From Lentibacillus populi (GTDB lineage Bacteria; Bacillota; Bacilli; Bacillales; Amphibacillaceae), in NCBI GenBank assembly GCA_014642895.1, contig BMJD01000038.1:1-40538 (forward strand): DNA of 40,538 bases, written 5' to 3'. The notes beneath the pieces are model-generated. The model searched no databases. It worked only from the letters and a program-made list of their open reading frames with translations, and had not been told where the DNA came from. The translations under genes were made by a program, and so were the position numbers. Shown piece after piece: positions 1 to 6,157 of the stretch. Every line of letters begins with the position of its first letter. Position 1 is the first letter of the stretch.

Positions 1-58
1 GGACGGTGCCACCTTTGATTGGACTTTGACTTTTTGGCAAAAATTACGGGAATAGTAC

Positions 59-280
59 TTACTGAACATTTTGACTATATTTATGCAATGCTAGTGTCTT
101 CATATAAATAAATCCATCCCAGTCTATTACATAAACCATATGTGACCTTTTTAAAGGTTCAATTTCCTTATGAGTTATACCATAAAAATTACCGGAGTAA
201 TTGGTTTTGGCAATCCATTCTTTTTGAAAAAATTCTTCTTTTGTAATAAAGTAACCATCTTTTCCTTCTGTCTCCCCCAC
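59..280 (-). CDS. Small hypothetical ORF, possibly 5'-truncated
   Basis: Reading frame of 73 codons with a GTG as first start. The frame stays open upstream beyond the GTG with no clear ribosome binding site, so this may be the tail of a longer, broken gene. The product is hydrophilic and rich in aromatic residues (…VYVIDWDGFIYMK…), with no signal peptide or membrane segment. I do not recognise the family. It lies next to the hairpin-rich sequence at 340-450 and may have been disrupted by a mobile element. Confidence 0.3.
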   Translation of the reverse strand: MGETEGKDGYFITKEEFFQKEWIAKTNYSGNFYGITHKEIEPLKRSHMVYVIDWDGFIYMKTLALHKYSQNVQ

Positions 281-339
281 TCTTTTTGGTCGTGTACGAT
301 AGGATACAACGTAAGGAAGCCCTGACGCAAACTTGGATT

Positions 340-450
340 TAGGTTCTTAGTTCCTGTTCCTATGGTCGGACACCTACGGGAAGTTGATCCCCCACTTATA
401 ATCCTCGGCTGCTCTCGAATTCTTGAAGTGGGGTTTACTGCCAGTTAATG
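340..450 (+). repeat. Hairpin-rich sequence resembling an IS200/IS605 right end
   Basis: CCCCACTT (390-397) can pair with AAGTGGGG (426-433), and GGGA (378-381) with TCCC (388-391), giving a compact nested fold. Such subterminal hairpins are typical of IS200/IS605 right ends and of the omega-RNA that follows tnpB. No tnpB or tnpA reading frame is present, so if the assignment is right this is a remnant. The assignment rests on general appearance only. Confidence 0.3.
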
Positions 451-541
451 AGGGATGTTTCGTTCATTTTGTATTCCGTTTTATTTCACATCATAGTATA
501 ATAATCTCTTACATAGCTTTTTGCAGATTAGGAGAGTGTGC

Positions 542-1714
542 ATGTCAAAAAATGAATCGTTAACACCGCTTAAAATGCTATTATTTTGCTTTCATGCGAC
601 AAATACTATTATCTTGAGTTACTTGCCTATCTATTTAAAGTACAAAGGGTTAGACGGTACCGAAATTGGCTGGGTTCTTGCTGTTGGTCCATTCGCAGCT
701 ATTTTTTCACAGCCTTTCTGGGGCTACATGAGCGATAAGTATAAAACGGTCAAATGGACGTTAGTAATTTGTATTATCGGACTGTTAATCAGTAGTGTCC
801 TATTCTTTCAGATGAATCAATTAATCGCAATCATCTTAATGGGAGCCGTTTTTTACTTTTTCACCACACCGATCGGAGCACTAGGTGACAGCCTTGCCCA
901 GCGGCGGGCAGATGACTTGAATGTAAACTTTGGCGGAATTCGCATGTGGGGGTCGATTGGCTTTGCAACATCTTCCCTAATTGTCGGTAAGGTGCTGTCT
1001 ACTGTTGGTGTGCGATATATGATCTTGCCGTATCTGTTTTTTGGAGCATGTGCATTAATGGTAGCATTGCGATTAACCGACGTGAAAGTCGAAACCGAAC
1101 CCGTTCAGCTAAAAGATGTTATGAAAATTATTAGAAATAAGCCGTTTTTTATATTTTTATTTATCATCATGTTAATTTCCGTTTCTCATCGGGCAAATGA
1201 CAGTTTTATCGGGCTTTACATCGAACAGCTTGGTGGAGATGAAACAATGATTGGTCTGGCATGGTTTGTTGGCGTCGTGAGCGAGGCTGCTGTATTCGCG
1301 TTTGCCGGGCTCTGGTTTCAAAAATTCCATACATTGATTTTCATCATGATTGCTGGCATTTTATATACCATTCGTTGGTTTATTTACGCAGCAATTAATG
1401 ACCCCATTTACATCGTTTCATTACAAGTACTGCACGGGGTAACATTTGGCGTGTTTTATCTGGCAGCATTTCAATACATTACCAGATTGATTCCAAAGCT
1501 ATTGCAATCAACCGGGCATCTTGTTTTTTACGCCGTTTTTTTCGGGGTATCAGGCATTTTCGGCTCCCTTATCGGGGGTGCGTTAATTGATTCATATGGA
1601 GGAAATACACTTTACTTTATAATGGGATGTTTTGCCTTGGCGGGTACGATTTTCTTAACACTCTACCATGTTTTACCGTTTGGGAAAGAACATGCAGCAA
1701 GGGAAGTGGAGTAA
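542..1714 (+). CDS. MFS transporter (MFS_1-like / nucleoside-symporter-type)
   Basis: Polytopic membrane protein of 390 residues with about 12 predicted helices, in the size range of the major facilitator superfamily. Motif-A-like text GYMSDKYKTVK follows helix 2 (residues about 60-70). The N-terminus (LLFCFHATNTIILSYLPIYL) and the MWGSIGF segment resemble the LacY/NupG-like MFS_1_like group; substrate unknown. The frame is open from a TTG at 521, but I prefer the ATG at 542 because TAGGAGAG sits about 7 nt upstream of it. It is a single-gene unit convergent with pbuG, sharing a bidirectional terminator. Family is fairly certain; the substrate is not predictable. Confidence 0.85.
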   Translation: MSKNESLTPLKMLLFCFHATNTIILSYLPIYLKYKGLDGTEIGWVLAVGPFAAIFSQPFWGYMSDKYKTVKWTLVICIIGLLISSVLFFQMNQLIAIILMGAVFYFFTTPIGALGDSLAQRRADDLNVNFGGIRMWGSIGFATSSLIVGKVLSTVGVRYMILPYLFFGACALMVALRLTDVKVETEPVQLKDVMKIIRNKPFFIFLFIIMLISVSHRANDSFIGLYIEQLGGDETMIGLAWFVGVVSEAAVFAFAGLWFQKFHTLIFIMIAGILYTIRWFIYAAINDPIYIVSLQVLHGVTFGVFYLAAFQYITRLIPKLLQSTGHLVFYAVFFGVSGIFGSLIGGALIDSYGGNTLYFIMGCFALAGTIFLTLYHVLPFGKEHAAREVE

Positions 1715-1750
1715 CGTTTGTTAGGTTAGCCATTAGAAGATTTTTACACC

Positions 1751-1782
1751 AAAAAAGCGGAGCCACTATGCTCCGCTTTTTA
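1751..1782. terminator. Bidirectional intrinsic terminator between MFS gene and pbuG
   Basis: GCGGAGC (1757-1763), six-base loop, GCTCCGC (1770-1776), flanked by an A run on the left and a T run on the right, so it can act on both strands. It lies between two convergent genes. Confidence 0.9.
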
Positions 1783-1784
1783 AT

Positions 1785-3119
1785 CTAACTTAGGAATATA
1801 AAATACAATACAAAAATCACAAACAGTAAATACATAATCGGGTTGATTTCCTTGATCCGACCTTTCATGATCATCGTAATCGGATAGAAAATAAAGCCGA
1901 TCGCGATTCCGGTTGCAATGCTGTAGGTTAATGGCATTGCAGCAATCGTCAAGAATGCTGGTACTGCAATCTCAAATTTATCCCACTCAATATCCTTTAG
2001 CGATGACGACATCAGAACACCGACAATAATTAGTGCTGGTGCAGTCACTTCCGGAGTAATCACACTAAGTAACGGTGAGAAAAACAACGCTAAAATAAAA
2101 AGTCCTGCCGTAACGACAGCGGTAAAGCCTGATCGTCCCCCTGCTGCAACACCTGCTGATGATTCGATATACGATGTAGTTGTCGATGTTCCAACTACCG
2201 CACCAGCAACCGTAGCCGCGGAATCAGCAAACAATGCTTTTCCAGCCCTTGGCAATTTGTTGTCCTTCATCAAACCAGCCTGTGTTGCAACTGCCACCAG
2301 TGTTCCTGCTGTATCAAAGAAGTCGACAAATAAAAAGGTTAAAATAACGACAAGCATATCCATGTTAAAAATATCACCAAAATGGGCAAATGCTTGTCCG
2401 AACGTTGGTGCTAAGCTTGGTACTTCGCCGACAATTCCGCCTAATCCTGATGGCGGATCAATTAATCCCGTTACCATGCCGACAATTGCTGTCAAAATCA
2501 TCCCAAAGAAGATGCCACCCTTGATATTCAAACTGAGCAAGACGACCGAAATGACAATACCAAACGTTGCCAGCATCACAGTTGGTGATGTTAAATCACC
2601 GATAGCCACTAATGTTGACTCATTGCCAACAATGATCCCGGCATTTTGAAATCCGATAAATGCAATAAAGAATCCAATTCCAACACCGACAGCTAATTTC
2701 AAGTTAGCTGGAATGGCATTAATAATTTTTTCACGCAAGCCTGTCAATGTTAATAAAACAAAAATAAGTCCAGATGCTAATACCCCAGATAAAGCTGTTT
2801 GCCACGGGATTCCATAACCGAGAACAACGGTATAAGCAAAAAACGCACTTAACCCAATTCCGGGTGCAAGTCCAATTGGGTATTTGGCAATAACCCCCAT
2901 AAACAGGGAGCCAATCGCACCAGAAATGGCTGTTGCCGTAAACACTGCCCCTTGATCAATCCGGGTTACCCCTTCCGGAAGGTTTTCGACCCCGACTAAA
3001 GCAAGATTTGCCGGATTTACAAATAAGATATAGGCCATTGCCAAAAAGGTCGTTAACCCCGCCATGAATTCAGTTTTATAATTTGTGCCTAACTCCTCAA
3101 AACGGAAGTATTTTTTCAT
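1785..3119 (-). CDS. pbuG: Hypoxanthine/guanine permease PbuG (NCS2/AzgA-like)
   Basis: Integral membrane purine importer of 444 residues, close to the size of Bacillus PbuG. The N-terminus MKKYFRFEELGTNYKTEF, the stretch AMAYILFVNP, the segment GLAPGIGLSAFFAY and the block VDFFDTAGTLV are typical of the AzgA/PbuG branch of NCS2 permeases. A longer frame starting at 3152 is rejected because that start lies inside the upstream terminator; the ATG at 3119 has GGAGGGG about 5-9 nt upstream. Expression should be switched off by hypoxanthine or guanine through the riboswitch at 3259-3327 and terminator at 3141-3174. In Bacillus this gene follows guaA; here the upstream neighbour is accessory DNA. 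Confidence 0.95.
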   Translation of the reverse strand: MKKYFRFEELGTNYKTEFMAGLTTFLAMAYILFVNPANLALVGVENLPEGVTRIDQGAVFTATAISGAIGSLFMGVIAKYPIGLAPGIGLSAFFAYTVVLGYGIPWQTALSGVLASGLIFVLLTLTGLREKIINAIPANLKLAVGVGIGFFIAFIGFQNAGIIVGNESTLVAIGDLTSPTVMLATFGIVISVVLLSLNIKGGIFFGMILTAIVGMVTGLIDPPSGLGGIVGEVPSLAPTFGQAFAHFGDIFNMDMLVVILTFLFVDFFDTAGTLVAVATQAGLMKDNKLPRAGKALFADSAATVAGAVVGTSTTTSYIESSAGVAAGGRSGFTAVVTAGLFILALFFSPLLSVITPEVTAPALIIVGVLMSSSLKDIEWDKFEIAVPAFLTIAAMPLTYSIATGIAIGFIFYPITMIMKGRIKEINPIMYLLFVIFVLYFIFLS

Positions 3120-3140
3120 GCTTCCCCTCCTCGAACGAAA

Positions 3141-3174
3141 AATTAAAAACACTCTTGATCCACGACCAAGAGTG
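3141..3174 (-). terminator. Riboswitch-controlled terminator upstream of pbuG
   Basis: Read on the minus strand: CACTCTTG, nine-base loop, CAAGAGTG (3174-3167 with 3157-3150), an 8-bp perfect stem followed by TTTTTAATTTTT. It lies between the purine aptamer and the pbuG ribosome binding site, where the expression platform of an off-type riboswitch is expected. Confidence 0.88.
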
Positions 3175-3258
3175 CTAACTATGCAAGAAAGAGTTATTGA
3201 AGAACATGAAACACGAATTATTCGATAGTCGTGTCAACGAACCTAAATTACCTCTTAA

Positions 3259-3327
3259 CCTGCGTAGTCAGACCATTTACGGTGATCTGGTAGATACTTT
3301 GGGCCATATTCCCGAAATTATACGCTA
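3259..3327 (-). ncRNA. Purine riboswitch aptamer (guanine/hypoxanthine class)
   Basis: The minus strand shows the purine-aptamer signature in order: TATAAT (J1/2), AATATGGCCC (P2/L2), TATCTACC (J2/3), CAGATCA-CCGTAAA-TGGTCTG (P3 with conserved L3), GACTACG (J3/1). P3 pairs over 7 bp. The specificity base (position 74 in xpt numbering, the C in GACTA) is C, which pairs with guanine or hypoxanthine; adenine switches have U there. P1 is short (GCG/CGC plus weak pairs). It precedes pbuG and its terminator, so purine binding should cause early termination. Confidence 0.95.
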
Positions 3328-3414
3328 GTGTTATCTAAAGATATGTTACAAGAAAACATACTTGCAGTCAATAAAAAACCGAATAATAATATTTATTATA
3401 TAATAAATATTCGT

Positions 3415-3441
3415 TTATTCCCACTCCAAATCGGCAGGCGG
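3415..3441 (-). other. guaA 3'-end-like sequence: putative old attachment site
   Basis: Read on the minus strand this ends …CCGCCTGCC-GATTTGGAGTGGGAATAA, coding P-P-A-D-L-E-W-E-stop. GMP synthase (GuaA) in Bacillaceae ends in PPATIEWE, and in Bacillus guaA sits just upstream of pbuG, exactly this position. No other part of guaA is present. The DL in place of TI looks like two compensating small indels. The 3' end of guaA is a known integration hotspot for genomic islands, and a second, more faithful copy is at 27923-27943. I infer the original chromosomal end of the site. Confidence 0.55.
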
Positions 3442-3540
3442 CAGCTGTTTTGGGGGTATATCTCCTCTTCTTTCAGGATTATCAAGGAATTCAACTTTTT
3501 TTGCAAAAATGTCATTAGAATTATACTCTCTTTTTTGCAT
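3415..3540 (-). pseudogene. 41-codon ORF: possible methyltransferase N-terminus fused to guaA-like tail
   Basis: ATG at 3540 is preceded by a perfect AGGAGG about 9 nt upstream, so it is likely translated. The product begins MQKREYNSNDIFAKKVEFLD, continues NPERRGDIPPKQL and then runs into the guaA-like PPADLEWE end. The FLDNPERR…PP stretch resembles the N-terminus of small class I SAM-dependent methyltransferases (…LDDPERR…LPPEE…), but the Rossmann GxGxG core is missing. I infer a methyltransferase gene cut at the attachment site and continued in frame by the guaA tail. It could instead be an unrelated short peptide. Confidence 0.45.
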
Positions 3541-3642
3541 ATGATTTAACCTCCTCTTACTAAAATGGAACTGATATAGCATAGTCCAGAATTTCTGCAA
3601 TCACAATGGCGCTATTGGTCAATCCAATACCGAATGACTGGC

Positions 3643-3687
3643 CTATCCTCCAATATAACCTGTCATACATGTTGCAAAAATCTTCAT
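3643..3687 (-). pseudogene. N-terminal scrap of an SDR/NAD-dependent epimerase gene
   Basis: ATG at 3687 overlaps the stop of the TrxB-like gene (ATGA) and reads MKIFATCMTGYIGG then stop. This is very close to the usual start of extended short-chain dehydrogenases/epimerases (MKIFVTGATGYIGG), the GxxGxxG nucleotide-binding turn. The frame ends after 14 codons and nothing else of the fold follows. It indicates that the TrxB-like gene was once followed by a coupled SDR gene, now deleted. Confidence 0.5.
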
Positions 3688-4601
3688 TCATTTCTACTCC
3701 ATGCTTCCATATTGAGTTCATTGTTTATGGCCGCTGCAGTAAATGCGCCCATAGAAGCGGCGGCAATCAACTGATGCATTCGTGATGCTGCATCCCCGGC
3801 GCTATATACACCCGGAATGGTCGTTTTTCCAAAGTCATCCGTGACAACCATTCCCGCATCCGTGATGTCACATCCTATGGTTTGCGGTAAGTCCGATCCT
3901 GTAATTAGATCCGGTTTAAAAAAGATTCCTCTACAGGGAATGGTCGTTCCGTCTTCGAGAACAACTTGCCGCACGAGCCCGTCGTTTGAATCGATGTACC
4001 GGATCGCCGAGTCGAACAGAGGTACTTGATGCCGCTGCAGTTCCTCGCGCTGAGCATCTGTAAGCTCATCAGGGCCATTCGTGCAGATGGTAAAATGGTT
4101 CGTCCATCCAGATATGAGTGGAGCGAAATGCATGACCTCAGACCCCTTGATAATAATGACTAGCGGTTCATCCCTTAATTCCCACCCATCGCAATATGGG
4201 CAGACGAAGGCGCTTTTTCCATAGACCTCTGCTAAGCCCGGTATGTCCAGCGGCCGATCCTTCATGCCGACAGCAAACAATATCTTTTTGCTTGTAAAGG
4301 TTTTTCCTTGCTTAGTCGTGATTTGAAACTGACCGTCCGTTCCCTCAATCGACGTAGCGATATCCGCTACAAAAGACACAGAGGGATAGGTGCTTATCTC
4401 TTTCTTCGCAATCCGTCGCAATTCACTAGGGCTAATCCCGTCACGAGTAAGAAACCCGTGAGACTCCCGAGTCACCGCGTTACGCGGACGCCCTTCATCG
4501 ATCACCGTCACATTTTTCCTTGCTCTTCCTAAAACGAGGGCAGCGTTCAAACCTGCTGGGCCTCCGCCAATAATGGCTACATCGAGAATTTGTTTTTCCA
4601 T
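3684..4601 (-). CDS. TrxB-like NAD(P)/FAD-dependent oxidoreductase
   Basis: Flavoprotein of 305 residues in the thioredoxin reductase-like family. Visible motifs: FAD-binding VAIIGGGPAGLNAALVLGRA near the N-terminus, the redox-active CPYC in AFVCPYCDGWEL around residue 135, and a C-terminal FAD motif PGVYSAGDAA. The NADPH-binding region lacks the classic GxGxxA text (LVIIIKGSEVMHFAPL), so reductant use is uncertain. A longer frame from 4697 is rejected; ATG 4601 has GGAGG about 12 nt upstream. It lies next to an Rrf2 regulator, and a sequence shared with the Rrf2 promoter sits in its leader (4621-4642), so redox-responsive control is likely. Base composition looks more GC-rich than the neighbours, consistent with transfer. 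Confidence 0.88.
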   Translation of the reverse strand: MEKQILDVAIIGGGPAGLNAALVLGRARKNVTVIDEGRPRNAVTRESHGFLTRDGISPSELRRIAKKEISTYPSVSFVADIATSIEGTDGQFQITTKQGKTFTSKKILFAVGMKDRPLDIPGLAEVYGKSAFVCPYCDGWELRDEPLVIIIKGSEVMHFAPLISGWTNHFTICTNGPDELTDAQREELQRHQVPLFDSAIRYIDSNDGLVRQVVLEDGTTIPCRGIFFKPDLITGSDLPQTIGCDITDAGMVVTDDFGKTTIPGVYSAGDAASRMHQLIAAASMGAFTAAAINNELNMEAWSRNE

Positions 4602-4620
4602 TGTTAATTTAAACCTCCAT

Positions 4621-4642
4621 AGACCTATAATATCCATAATTA
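4621..4642 (-). promoter_or_regulatory. Putative Rrf2 operator upstream of the TrxB-like gene
   Basis: Contains CCTATAATATCCATAAT, matching CCTACAATATCCATAAT in front of the rrf2 gene at one base difference; the left palindrome arm is not conserved. The shared element spans the likely -10 region, which fits repression of both genes by the Rrf2 protein. Confidence 0.6.
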
Positions 4643-4659
4643 AAGTACAAGAAGGTGTA

Positions 4660-5145
4660 TCACTTCTTGTTTGCCAAATGGTTGCAGTTCTTGGCAACCG
4701 TATCCAACACGGACTGAATCGTATGCTCCTGCAAGTATTGATGCAAATGCTGTTCAGCTCCGTCCATCACTTTTTTAACCAGGCATTCGCCGTGAACAGA
4801 ATCGTTTTGAATCGGTTCGGCATCTTTCACTTCGGCTAACAACCGATGCTGCTGCGAATTTAAATTAGAGCATTCGAACATCTGCTGCCTGCCTTCGATC
4901 GCCTGAATAACCTCAAGAAACGTAATCTCTCCAGCCGGTCGTGCAAGCTCATAACCGCCTTTCACTCCGGGTACAGCACGTACGATCCCATCCCTTCTAA
5001 GCTTGGACATGATTTTGGATAAGTAGCTTTCCGAAACGCTAAGCATTGCAGATAACTCCTTGATACCGATGTTGTTGCGGTGCTCCGAGTGAGCCAAATG
5101 AATTAAAGCGTGCAGGGCGTAATCGGTGCTTTTAGAATACTGCAT
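4660..5145 (-). CDS. Rrf2-family transcriptional regulator
   Basis: DNA-binding protein of 161 residues with an N-terminal winged helix. The opening MQYSKSTDYALHALIHLA, the SESYLSKIMSKLRRDGIV recognition helix region and GVKGGYELARP wing are Rrf2 hallmarks. Cysteines lie at three places in the C-terminal half (FECSN, HGECLV, KNCNH), so iron-sulfur or thiol-based sensing is possible, but the IscR-type spacing is not seen. ATG 5145 is chosen over the upstream frame because AAAGGAGGAGG precedes it. It probably regulates itself and the downstream TrxB-like gene through the palindrome at 5176-5204. Confidence 0.93.
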   Translation of the reverse strand: MQYSKSTDYALHALIHLAHSEHRNNIGIKELSAMLSVSESYLSKIMSKLRRDGIVRAVPGVKGGYELARPAGEITFLEVIQAIEGRQQMFECSNLNSQQHRLLAEVKDAEPIQNDSVHGECLVKKVMDGAEQHLHQYLQEHTIQSVLDTVAKNCNHLANKK

Positions 5146-5175
5146 GTTTTCCTCCTCCTTTACCAATATTACTTT

Positions 5176-5204
5176 TTATTATGGACCTACAATATCCATA
5201 ATAA
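5176..5204. promoter_or_regulatory. Perfect 10-bp palindrome, putative Rrf2 operator
   Basis: TTATTATGGA (5176-5185), nine-base spacer CCTACAATA, TCCATAATAA (5195-5204), a perfect inverted repeat 31 bp upstream of the rrf2 start. Its right half recurs in front of the TrxB-like gene. Confidence 0.72.
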
Positions 5205-5342
5205 ACGACTTGGTTCCTATTTGCAACAACATATTGGTCTGCAATCCTAAAGACAGACCGAATTTTTTAATAGTGACTACTTTATTAGAATATACAATCA
5301 GAAAATGATCCCTCTAATTGTTTTTGTACCATCATCAAAAGT

Positions 5343-5918
5343 TCATCGCCAACTTCGAATCGTTTCCATTATATTTTCTGTATAACTCCCTGCCCATTTT
5401 ACAATTTTTGCTGCCAAACGGGATAACAACAACAACAAAATGATTCCTGATATGCAAGCAATAACAGCACGTGGTAATGTATCGATCGAAATCATCATGA
5501 TCGTCATATCAAATAATCTGTACAAATAGGGTGATAGGATCATAGCGATTGGCAGCAAATAACATACAAAAGCAGCAATAAAACTTAAAAAGCCGAAAAG
5601 AAACCTTGGAAAAATCATGATTCCCGCAGCAAACCAATTTCTTTTGTCTGATACTTCCCTTGTTACTTTATCTTGTGGATCCCACTTTAAGCTAGGAATA
5701 TTTATGTTCGCATATTTCTCCGCTGCCTTTCGATCAATATCCAATAAAAAAGGGATGGTTCGAAAAACTCCCGCCAAAATCGGAATTCCAACTACTGTAA
5801 AGCTTACTCCTACGGAAAAGGTAATGCTTATTAAATAAAACGAAAAATATAAAAATCCAATGAAAAACCAGGAAAGCATATACACCAAATTTTTAAAATT
5901 AGTTACAATAAATCCCAT
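5343..5918 (-). CDS. Putative sensor membrane protein (PF13796-like)
   Basis: Membrane protein of 191 residues with four predicted helices in two pairs (residues about 8-55 and 95-175), separated by a charged loop containing DIDRKAAEKYANI and a conserved-looking W-D-P. This layout matches the 'putative sensor' domain that occurs either fused to DesK/LiaS-type histidine kinases or as a separate gene beside them. Here it is divergent from the kinase-regulator fusion at 6158, which supports a signalling role. No RNA-binding, enzymatic or transport motif seen. Confidence 0.72.
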   Translation of the reverse strand: MGFIVTNFKNLVYMLSWFFIGFLYFSFYLISITFSVGVSFTVVGIPILAGVFRTIPFLLDIDRKAAEKYANINIPSLKWDPQDKVTREVSDKRNWFAAGIMIFPRFLFGFLSFIAAFVCYLLPIAMILSPYLYRLFDMTIMMISIDTLPRAVIACISGIILLLLLSRLAAKIVKWAGSYTENIMETIRSWR

Positions 5919-6157
5919 AACGGAAACCCACCTTTTCTTTTTTAATGAAATAATAATTTATTGATTGGCTTATTCATCATATTTCCATTCGATGATCCCT
6001 CCATCAGGTCCTTAACACCATTTGGTTATTCATTATCCATACTTTGTGTCATAAGGCATAGTGATATTTTGTCATTTGTTTTAGTGACTGATATTCCTAG
6101 TAGCTTGTAGTAAAATGATGATAGTAACAGTGTGAAAAGATAAGTGAGGGTACTATT

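Noticed and set aside
2257-2649. 130-codon plus-strand ORF
   Set aside because: Lies fully antisense inside pbuG; a shadow frame without a ribosome binding site.
3120-3152. Longer pbuG start at 3152
   Set aside because: The start would lie inside the riboswitch terminator; the ATG at 3119 has a strong ribosome binding site and matches PbuG.
3328-3549. 73-codon plus-strand ORF over the guaA-like site
   Set aside because: Antisense to the 41-codon ORF and starting at the riboswitch edge; product has no recognisable character.
5228-5262. GGTCTG/CAGACC hairpin with a T run on the plus strand
   Set aside because: No plus-strand gene ends there; only a 6-bp stem with a long loop, so not called as a terminator.
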